A stretch of 10,783 bases of DNA from Nitrososphaerota archaeon (lineage in GTDB: Archaea > Thermoproteota > Nitrososphaeria > Nitrososphaerales > JAHFOH01), in the NCBI GenBank assembly GCA_023266955.1, contig JAHFOH010000018.1:1-10783 (forward strand), in the 5' to 3' direction. This document shows positions 5,345 to 10,783 of the stretch, piece by piece. Under the pieces are notes generated by a model. It was not told where the DNA came from and searched no databases. It worked only from the letters and a program-made list of their open reading frames with translations. Numbering within the stretch: the stretch's first letter is position 1; each line of letters starts with the position of its first letter. The position numbers were made by a program, and so were the translations under genes.

Positions 5345-6937
5345 TCAATCCATCCAGTTAGGAACATAACCGAACCTCTTCTTGAACTGGTCCTTGAGAA
5401 AGCGGATAAGATACCAGCCGATAGTGTAAGTTCCGAAAGCTGAAACTAGCTTCTCGACGGGACCGAAGTCTTGGGTGGCCAGCCAAATCTTCTGTCGGAA
5501 TTCCTTTATGTTATGCCTCCAGCAGGTATAGTAAAGCTGCCAATGTTTCTCATTCATTTTATCAAAGTTCATCGTCTGCTGAGGTTTGTTGTAGTCAACG
5601 TATAGGAGAGGGGCGAATATGCCGTGCACATGATCCTTTTCAGATAGAAGTCTTATGAGGTCTATTGTCATCTGCACTTCGTCTGTCTCCTCCCCAGGGT
5701 GACCGACGATGAGGGTGCTTGCGGGATAGTAGTAGCTGCGGTTCATTATCTTTAGTGCTTCTCTAACGGTTTCAGCATATTCTTCTGGAGAAAACGGCTT
5801 AACCTTGTAAGGCATGAACTTCTTTACTAATCTCGGAGAAGCATATTCCAGCCCCGGCTGAACTCCCATCCAATGAGAAGGCCCCATGTGATTTATCTCT
5901 GAAAGTTTTCCTATGAGATTAGGCGCAGCCCTGACGCCGGCAAAAGTCCAATGAGTTGCTCCTATGATGTCTGCTCCAGCCTGTTTAAGGGTTGTAAACA
6001 GTTCCGCTATTGCATCCTCATTTGGCCACTTATCTGAGTTCTCACAGCCGTACAGGGTTAACTCTTCACTCTGAAGCCAAACCCCAGTATAGCCGTGAGA
6101 TATGTTGACTCCTGCCTCTCTAGCGACTCTCTCAGGAGGGAAATCTCTCTTCTTCCTCAGGTTGGGAGCGCAGAAGTCACAGCCCCTTCCGCAGCCACGC
6201 ATGCACTCCACTATGCCAGTAAGGGTTGGCCCAGTGATCTCAGGAATCTCAGACATCTCCAAAATACTGTTTGTAAATACCCTGATTACATCCGGGGCAG
6301 AGCCGTTGGAGATCTTCTCGAAAATCTCCGGCGCGGCTTTGTCACATTCGCCTAGAACAACATGGTCGACACCGTATTTTTCTCTCTTAAGCGGATCAAT
6401 ATCGCCGCCAGCAAGCATGTAGTCCTTGCTAAAGTCAAGCAGTTGCCACGAACCTGCTCCTCCAACGAGTAATTTGAATCCATACTTTCGTTTCAGTTTC
6501 TTCAATCTTTCAGTCAATTTTGTAAACCACATCCTGTTCCATGTTGTGTTATACCAACTTAGAGCCGTGTCCACTGGACCTAAACCCAGGGGACTCATTT
6601 CACTGAGGGCAACTACCTCGGTTTCATCTCCAATCGCTTCCTCAATCATAAACGGGTGTTGGGCACGCATGTTTTGTTTTCCATCGACCTGCTCCAGTGC
6701 GGCTTGAACCCTTCTCAATCCGAGGGGAGCCGCCACCATTTCTCCCGTTTCAGGATCGTACGTATCCTTGGTGGGGCAGATTAAGCTGTAGATTGGCTCT
6801 GGCGCTGCCTTAACGGGGCCTGAGGAGAGGAACCCCCAGAGGAAGTTCCATCTGTAGTTTGACATTTGGGAGCGATCCGCTGTTAGCACATACTTGTAGC
6901 CGTTAGCCAACGCTTTCAACCCCTTGTGGGGCTGCAA
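5345..6937 (-). CDS. B12-binding-type radical SAM enzyme, first of a tandem pair
   Basis: This 530-residue paralog of the following gene shares the same domain order. It has a B12-binding-like region (about 105-200: VVALSEMSPLGLGPVD, LLVGGAGSWQLL, DHVVLGE), then the radical SAM cluster motif C249-x3-C253-DF-C256 (RGCGRGCDFC) followed by LRKKRDFPPERV, then barrel strands (VWLQSEELTLYG 286-297, WMGVQPGLEYA 356-366, STLIVGHPGEE 407-417). GHPGEE is typical of radical SAM barrels and is changed to GQAGET in the paralog. A hydrophobic/aromatic helix at about 494-514 (YTIGWYLIRFL) may anchor it to the membrane. The N-terminal stretch YKYVLTADRSQMSNY reads like a conserved enzyme start, so I keep the TTG at 6937, bounded upstream by an in-frame TAA; the first internal ATG is codon 25. 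The substrate is unknown. GDGT ring-synthase-like lipid chemistry is one possibility, held with low certainty. Confidence 0.87.
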   Translation of the reverse strand: MQPHKGLKALANGYKYVLTADRSQMSNYRWNFLWGFLSSGPVKAAPEPIYSLICPTKDTYDPETGEMVAAPLGLRRVQAALEQVDGKQNMRAQHPFMIEEAIGDETEVVALSEMSPLGLGPVDTALSWYNTTWNRMWFTKLTERLKKLKRKYGFKLLVGGAGSWQLLDFSKDYMLAGGDIDPLKREKYGVDHVVLGECDKAAPEIFEKISNGSAPDVIRVFTNSILEMSEIPEITGPTLTGIVECMRGCGRGCDFCAPNLRKKRDFPPERVAREAGVNISHGYTGVWLQSEELTLYGCENSDKWPNEDAIAELFTTLKQAGADIIGATHWTFAGVRAAPNLIGKLSEINHMGPSHWMGVQPGLEYASPRLVKKFMPYKVKPFSPEEYAETVREALKIMNRSYYYPASTLIVGHPGEETDEVQMTIDLIRLLSEKDHVHGIFAPLLYVDYNKPQQTMNFDKMNEKHWQLYYTCWRHNIKEFRQKIWLATQDFGPVEKLVSAFGTYTIGWYLIRFLKDQFKKRFGYVPNWMD

Positions 6938-7326
6938 AAGTCCATCAGAGGGCGAGCAGTCTTTCTCTCTTTAGGCGAGCAGAACACCTCTAGTGGAATA
7001 TGCCGGAACATAGGCAGCGCCAAAAGAAATTAAACGCGTGCGTCGCTAAAACCGCTTATTAGGTTTTGGTTCGTCAGCAGCTTGGAAGCGTTTCGAGCTT
7101 TGGTAAACTCTTATTCTTGTTAGTGCTCGTGCGCCTGTTTTTATTGGTCTAGATAGATGGGTACATAAAGGAAGGTAAGAGTTGTTGAACGCTTCAACTC
7201 GGCACTGAAGCACCGGTCTGAAGGGTTCGAGTCCAATATTCTTTGTAAGCAACCAGACACCTCGGCTTTCAGGAGAGCCAGAAAGGTATATCTCTAAAAC
7301 AGCCGCTGAGCAAACTTGCTTCGATT
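6938..7326. other. Intergenic region between divergent radical SAM and fumarase genes
   Basis: These 389 bases hold no gene I can support. Visible items are a nine-base direct repeat, GGCGAGCAG, at 6951-6959 and 6974-6982 (23 bases apart), just upstream of the minus-strand radical SAM gene; an AT-rich TTTAATTTC on the minus strand at about 7026-7034, a weak promoter candidate for it; an inverted repeat GAGTTG (7179-7184)/CAACTC (7195-7200); a T-arm-like GGTTCGAGTCC (7224-7234) without a convincing tRNA around it; and the fumarase TATA box near 7287. A 97-codon minus-strand frame (7046-7339) crosses it but looks like chance. Confidence 0.5.
7282..7293 (+). promoter_or_regulatory. Fumarase operon promoter (BRE/TATA)
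   Basis: AAAGG followed by TATATCT (7287-7293) resembles an archaeal BRE plus TATA box. Transcription would start near 7314-7320, only about 10 bases before the TTG at 7327, giving a nearly leaderless message. That agrees with the lack of a ribosome-binding site before the gene. Confidence 0.5.
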
Positions 7327-8763
7327 TTGCCATCCTCAAAGAGAGCTTCAGCAGTGAAGTCGGTAGGTCAATTCAGAATTGAGAGAGATCCTATGGGTGA
7401 AGTGCAAATTCCTACGGATGCATACTACGGATCCCAAACTAAGAGGGCGTTAGATAACTTCCCTATCTCTGGTATCAGGTTTCAGCGTCGCTTCATCAGA
7501 GCCTTAGGAATCATCAAGCTTGCCGCAGCAAAGGCGAATATGGAGCTTGGTCTACTTGACCGAAAGAAGGGGGAAGCAATAGTAACGGCCGCGCAAGAAG
7601 TCATTGAGGGAAAGCTTGACAACCATTTCCCAGTTGATGTCTTTCAAACAGGCTCAGGAACATCAACCAATATGAATGCAAATGAAGTCATAGCGAACAG
7701 AGCCATAGAGATTCTCGGTGGGGAAAGAGGGGACAAAAGTCTCGTCCATCCTAACGATCACGTTAACATGTGTCAATCCAGTAACGACGTGTTCCCAACT
7801 GCAATCCACATATCAGCCCTGGAGGCCATAGAAGCTCAACTCATACCGGCCTTACGATCCCTGGAAAAGGCGCTCAACGGGAAAGCAAGGAAATTCAGGT
7901 ATATCGTCAAAGCGGCGAGAACACATCTACAGGACGCTGTACCCATTACATTGGGACAGGAATTCAGTGGTTATGCAACAATGATAGCTAACGGGATAAG
8001 AAGGCTAGAGAATGTCAGAGACTCGCTATCAGAAGTGGCTCTCGGAGGCACCGCCGTAGGTACTGGCCTAAACGCACATCCCAAATTCGCTGACATCGCT
8101 CTTAAGCATATCAATGGAATCACAAAACTGAGTTTCAAGAAGGCTCGTAACACTTTCGAGGCGCTTCAGAGCCAGGATGCGGCTGTAGAAGCGAGTGGCG
8201 CAGTAAGAACAGTGGCTGTCAGTCTAATGAAGATAGCCAACGACCTCAGGCTTCTCTCCTCAGGACCATTCACGGGATTAGGTGAAATTGATCTCCCAGC
8301 CGTTCAACCGGGCTCCAGCATTATGCCGGGCAAGGTGAACCCTGTTATTCCTGAGGCAGTGAATATGGTCGCGGCGCAAATATTCGGCAATGATGTAACC
8401 ATCACGATCGCTGGACAATTAGGTCAACTTGAACTCAACACCATGATGCCTGTCTTAGCCTACAACCTCATCCAAAGCATAGAACTCGAAGCTGCAGCTG
8501 CGAGTGTTTTAGCCGAGAAGTGTATCCGAGGCGTCATTGCCAACGTCAGACGATGCAGGGAGTATGCTGAAAGTAGCCTCGCTCTAATCACCGCAATAGC
8601 GCCTTCCATAGGTTACGATAGAGCAGCAAGAGTAGCGAAGAAGGCGCTGAAGGAACGAAAGACCATCAGACAGGTCATACAGGACGAAGAGATTTTGACC
8701 AAGCAAAAGTTGAAGGAAATATTTGACGTCAAAAAACTGACTAGAGGAGGAAGGTTATCTTGA
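7327..8763 (+). CDS. fumC: Class II fumarate hydratase
   Basis: The enzyme reversibly hydrates fumarate to L-malate (citric acid cycle) as a cytoplasmic homotetramer. The 478-residue product shows the family blocks in order: IERDPMGEVQIPTDAYYGSQ (18-37), TGSGTSTNMNANE (108-120), QSSNDVFPTA (150-159), RTHLQDAVPITLGQEF (198-213) with the catalytic-type His200, and the superfamily signature GSSIMPGKVNP (329-339). Fumarase rather than aspartase is indicated by TGSGT, SSN and TH; aspartases have GAGTS, STN and TQ there. After the signature, VIPEAVN and GQLELN resemble aspartase, so minor ambiguity remains. The start is TTG at 7327, with about ten residues before the conserved core; GTG at 7354 is an alternative. 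The stop overlaps the TusA start by four bases, so the two genes are co-translated. Confidence 0.92.
   Translation: MPSSKRASAVKSVGQFRIERDPMGEVQIPTDAYYGSQTKRALDNFPISGIRFQRRFIRALGIIKLAAAKANMELGLLDRKKGEAIVTAAQEVIEGKLDNHFPVDVFQTGSGTSTNMNANEVIANRAIEILGGERGDKSLVHPNDHVNMCQSSNDVFPTAIHISALEAIEAQLIPALRSLEKALNGKARKFRYIVKAARTHLQDAVPITLGQEFSGYATMIANGIRRLENVRDSLSEVALGGTAVGTGLNAHPKFADIALKHINGITKLSFKKARNTFEALQSQDAAVEASGAVRTVAVSLMKIANDLRLLSSGPFTGLGEIDLPAVQPGSSIMPGKVNPVIPEAVNMVAAQIFGNDVTITIAGQLGQLELNTMMPVLAYNLIQSIELEAAAASVLAEKCIRGVIANVRRCREYAESSLALITAIAPSIGYDRAARVAKKALKERKTIRQVIQDEEILTKQKLKEIFDVKKLTRGGRLS
8744..8750 (+). promoter_or_regulatory. Ribosome-binding site for the TusA-like gene
   Basis: GAGGAGG within the last fumarase codons lies nine bases before the TTG at 8760. 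An in-frame TAG at 8742-8744 excludes any earlier start, so this TTG is the real start and translation is coupled to the fumarase through the overlapping TTGA. Confidence 0.75.
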
Positions 8764-9014
8764 CTTTTGAGGACAAGCCTGCTTATCTCAAACCTGTTGA
8801 AATCGTGGACACAAAAGGAATGCTCTGCCCTCTTCCAGTATTCAAGACCAAGCAGGCCATTAGCCGAATTAAAGCGGACGAGGTCGTAGAAGTGTTAGCA
8901 ACAGATCCTCAAGCTGAAAACGATATTACTTCTTGGGTGAGACGAAATGGACATGAACTAATTGGAATAACCAATGAGAATGGTCTACTCCGATTTCTAA
9001 TCAGGAAAAGATAG
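8760..9014 (+). CDS. tusA: TusA/SirA-like sulfur-carrier protein
   Basis: This 84-residue cytoplasmic carrier binds sulfur as a persulfide on a conserved Cys and passes it to partners. The family motif CPLP is at C23-P26 (GMLCPLPVFKTKQAI), followed by the expected helix, then VVEVLATDP and an amphipathic helix (ENDITSWVRRNGHEL), and ends in a strand FLIRK. The fold is complete and of normal length. The start is TTG, overlapping the fumarase stop, with a strong ribosome-binding site. A DsrE-like gene and a second TusA-like gene follow, the usual company of TusA in sulfur-relay clusters. In such clusters TusA delivers sulfur to DsrE-type proteins, heterodisulfide-reductase-like complexes, or thiolation pathways; which one applies here is not shown, since no hdr, dsr or rhodanese gene is in the window. 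Confidence 0.88.
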   Translation: MTFEDKPAYLKPVEIVDTKGMLCPLPVFKTKQAISRIKADEVVEVLATDPQAENDITSWVRRNGHELIGITNENGLLRFLIRKR

Positions 9015-9030
9015 AAGAATCGGAAACGAA

Positions 9031-9077
9031 AGATAAATAAGCCGACACTATGACGTATGTCATAGCTTCGCTATGAC
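9031..9077 (+). promoter_or_regulatory. dsrE-like gene promoter with three alternating half-sites over the start codon
   Basis: CGAAAGATAAATAAG (9027-9041) looks like a BRE plus TATA box. Transcription would start near 9058-9062. Downstream are two overlapping inverted repeats that share the middle arm: TATGAC (9049-9054)/GTCATA (9059-9064), and the longer perfect GTCATAGC (9059-9066)-TTC-GCTATGAC (9070-9077). The second right arm contains the ATG at 9073. As DNA this fits an operator for a dimeric repressor; as RNA the 9059-9077 hairpin would hide the start codon. No ribosome-binding site precedes the ATG. Confidence 0.5.
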
Positions 9078-9474
9078 TGAGCAAGAAGTTCACCTTGTAC
9101 TCGCATCGGCTGATCCAGTTAGAGTTTATGCTGCCTTGTTCCTTGCCATAGGCGCTAAGCAGGGAGGGGCAAAGAGAGTGACCATTGCTACCTGTCTGTT
9201 AGGTCGAGGGCCGGGAACAACTTGGGACTTTGTGAGTAAGGGCGGAGCAGACAAAATATCCCTTCCAGGCGCGCCCCCTCTTTCTAGATTCATCAACGAC
9301 GCATTAAAGGCCGGAGTGGAGATTTCCGCTTGCGGTCCATCCAAAGACTTTCTAAGGCAGGCCGGAGTTACCCCGGAAGTGGTGGAGAACGGAATTGCCA
9401 TCGAGGATATGGAGGCATTCCTCTCAAGAGCCATGCAAGCAGCTTCGAAAGGTGGGTTAGTCCTTTTCATCTGA
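9073..9474 (+). CDS. DsrE-like sulfur-relay protein
   Basis: This 133-residue soluble protein has a DsrE/DsrF-like alpha/beta pattern: strand VHLVLASAD (6-14), helix VYAALFLAIGAKQGG, strand RVTIATCLLG (35-44, with C41), a glycine-rich loop, helix LSRFINDALKAG, then strand and Cys VEISACGPS (82-90, C87), and a C-terminal strand GGLVLFI. The Cys in 'ACGPS' is where DsrE-family proteins carry their persulfide-accepting Cys. Proteins of this family accept or donate sulfur with TusA, and TusA-like genes stand on both sides here. It differs from DsrE2-type proteins, which are longer. The ATG start has its own TATA box and symmetric sequence, so it may be regulated apart from the fumarase-TusA message while still able to be read through from it (58-base gap). 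Confidence 0.82.
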   Translation: MTEQEVHLVLASADPVRVYAALFLAIGAKQGGAKRVTIATCLLGRGPGTTWDFVSKGGADKISLPGAPPLSRFINDALKAGVEISACGPSKDFLRQAGVTPEVVENGIAIEDMEAFLSRAMQAASKGGLVLFI

Positions 9475-9506
9475 ACTCTAGAACATCTAAACCACGCGAT
9501 GTCGAA

Positions 9507-9824
9507 ATGGAAAACTCGAAGCTAATCCTCAACCAAGGACCCGATGATCTAGTAAGCAAAAAGCCTGACATGAAACTGGACATTAGCGGCCTAATTTGTC
9601 CCTTCACAAGTTACGAGACCGTTCAAGTTTTGAAGATGCTCAACGGTGGACAGCTACTGGAAGTCATCACAACGGACCAGTCTTCAGCCCTTGAAACAAT
9701 TCCAGCTGCTCTTCGAAGGAGAAACCTCGAGTTCGCTGTCTTGGAGAATGGTAACGGCTCTTGGGTCATACGGGTTCGTAAGACGACTGCTTCTACGGAA
9801 CAGTTTCTGCAGCGGCAGCCCTAA
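9507..9824 (+). CDS. Second, divergent TusA-like protein
   Basis: The 105-residue product starts at ATG 9507, 32 bases after the DsrE stop. The frame is open further upstream inside dsrE, but that part has no family features. A later ATG at 9570 (codon 22) begins right at the domain. The TusA fold is visible from MKLDISGLICPF (22-33) with the likely persulfide Cys at C31, then helix YETVQVLKMLNGG, strand LLEVITTD, helix ALETIPAALRRR and a final strand SWVIRVRK. The second Pro of CPxP is replaced (C-P-F-T), unlike the first copy. A polar 21-residue N-terminal extension and a Gln/Thr-rich tail add to the length. The altered motif suggests a different partner from that of the first TusA, perhaps as the receiver in a two-carrier relay through the DsrE-like protein; this is inference. 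Confidence 0.8.
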   Translation: MENSKLILNQGPDDLVSKKPDMKLDISGLICPFTSYETVQVLKMLNGGQLLEVITTDQSSALETIPAALRRRNLEFAVLENGNGSWVIRVRKTTASTEQFLQRQP

Positions 9825-9877
9825 CACCTCTTCTTCGGCTTCGTTAACAACCATTTCCATCTTTACCCACCTTAGCC

Positions 9878-10783
9878 TTATACGACCCTTAGAAAATTGG
9901 TGGCAAAACCCGTCTGAGCCTCACCAAGTTTTGAGGCATTTGGAGACTTTTTGAATCCGTAACCGCAGATTTCTGGAACAGCACCATATTCCTCCTTATC
10001 CTTGGCAGACTGTACCGCCCTTATGACATCAAAGAGCACATTTCCTGCATTCGGTCCGTCACTCGTCTTAAGATAGATGTCTATTCTAACTTCGGATCCC
10101 AAGAAACCCCTCCCTTCGATCCAGAAGTAACTTGTCCTGTTATTTAGCATATAATCCACATAATCAGTGGTTCCCGCGACGGTCTCGATCTGATAAGGAA
10201 CTTCAACGGCGATCGATGCCGTCTTCATACCCCTCTTCAGGCCTCGGATATCCTCATCTAACGTGTTCAGGGTCTCTGTTCCCCCTCCCACATCAAGCTG
10301 ATAGCTTCTGAGAACCGTGATGCCTCGTGAATGGATGAAATCAAGGATCCCCTTGTGAAAGGCTGTTCCACCAAATTGGCTCATAAGGTCGTCTCCAGCT
10401 ACGACCAATTTGGAACTGCGGAACCTTGCTTCCAACTCGGAGTCGGAAGCGATGGCTGATGGAGTTGCGTTAACGAATGAGCAGCCGGCATTAAGAGCTG
10501 CTTCAGCATACCCTCTGGAAGAGCCATCCAAACCTGAAGATATCAGGCTGACTACGATGTCAGTCTCAGTCTCTTTCAAAGCTGAAGAGACTTTTTCAGT
10601 GGTTCCGCTTCGCGCATCTATCATGCTGCGGAGCTGTGACGATAGACCATCCTTCAACACACCTTCCCGAACGTTGATTCCGGGAGGTTCTAGCGCCCAA
10701 TACTTTTGAGCGACGTTCGGCTGCCTGAATGCAGCATCAGCCAGCTCCAACCCTATCTTCTTCGAATCTATGTCGAAAGCTGC
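9878..10783 (-). CDS. ino1: myo-Inositol-1-phosphate synthase, 5' end beyond the window
   Basis: The enzyme is NAD-dependent and converts glucose 6-phosphate to inositol 3-phosphate, the first step to archaeal inositol phospholipids. About 301 C-terminal residues are visible. The frame stays open to the window edge (AAFDIDSKKIG precedes the first in-window TTG), and that stretch matches the usual 'afDi..kKvG' near the N-terminal third, so roughly the first 50-70 residues are missing. Family marks are NATPSAIAS, the substrate/NAD loop VVAGDDLMSQFGGTAFHKGI (visible residues about 127-146), DVGGGTETLN, and near the C-terminus IDIYLKTSDGPNAGNVLFDVIRAVQSA with the characteristic D-x-PNAG-x2-x-D-x-IR pattern. 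The stop is TAA, convergent with the second TusA-like gene with a 53-base gap. The gene looks intact otherwise. Confidence 0.9.
   Translation of the reverse strand, partial: AAFDIDSKKIGLELADAAFRQPNVAQKYWALEPPGINVREGVLKDGLSSQLRSMIDARSGTTEKVSSALKETETDIVVSLISSGLDGSSRGYAEAALNAGCSFVNATPSAIASDSELEARFRSSKLVVAGDDLMSQFGGTAFHKGILDFIHSRGITVLRSYQLDVGGGTETLNTLDEDIRGLKRGMKTASIAVEVPYQIETVAGTTDYVDYMLNNRTSYFWIEGRGFLGSEVRIDIYLKTSDGPNAGNVLFDVIRAVQSAKDKEEYGAVPEICGYGFKKSPNASKLGEAQTGFATNFLRVV

Noticed and set aside
7167..7245. tRNA-like element: AAAGGAA (7167) could pair with ATTCTTT (7238-7244), and GGTTCGAGTCC (7224-7234) looks like a T-arm loop.
   Set aside because: The T stem has two mismatches, there is no D-arm with a GG loop, and no five-pair, seven-base-loop anticodon arm can be drawn. 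It is at best a relic.
7046..7339. 97-codon frame on the minus strand.
   Set aside because: Composition is not protein-like, there is no family pattern or ribosome-binding site, and it overlaps the fumarase start and TATA box.
9126..9470. Minus-strand frame opposite the DsrE-like gene.
   Set aside because: It mirrors the coding strand; the DsrE-like translation has the family fold and Cys.

Overview
The window most likely comes from an archaeon, probably of the Thermoproteota/Thaumarchaeota (TACK) side, although I cannot name the lineage. The reasons are BRE/TATA-like promoters with very short leaders, heavy use of TTG start codons (two of them certain because an in-frame stop lies just upstream), a compact MerA without the usual bacterial mer genes, archaeal-looking B12/radical-SAM enzymes and an archaeal-type inositol-phosphate synthase.

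Layout. Bases 1-898 are a gene-poor, possibly decaying stretch. Two copies of an imperfect direct repeat (38-120 and 693-819) bracket short open frames, one of which carries a winged-helix-like segment in a second reading frame. The second copy contains an extra perfect-looking hairpin. A small GRAM/PH-like protein gene (899-1243, +) converges on a mercuric reductase gene, merA (1283-2686, -). Divergent from merA, across a 184-base promoter region, is a multipass membrane protein with a vicinal Cys pair in a hydrophobic segment (2871-3503, +). These two may form a minimal mercury-handling pair.

Bases 3584-6937 (-) hold two tandem paralogous B12-binding-type radical SAM enzymes, each with a CxxxCDFC cluster motif and a hydrophobic C-terminal helix. 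Their substrate is unknown; membrane-lipid modification is one possibility.

After a 389-base gap comes a plus-strand cluster at 7327-9824: class II fumarase, a TusA-like sulfur carrier (start overlapping the fumarase stop), a DsrE-like protein with its own TATA box and an unusual set of alternative inverted repeats over its start codon, and a second, divergent TusA-like protein. This looks like a persulfide-relay module coupled to a fumarase gene.

At the right edge, on the minus strand, is the 3' part of a myo-inositol-1-phosphate synthase gene, cut by the window end. No rRNA, convincing tRNA, CRISPR array or transposase was seen.
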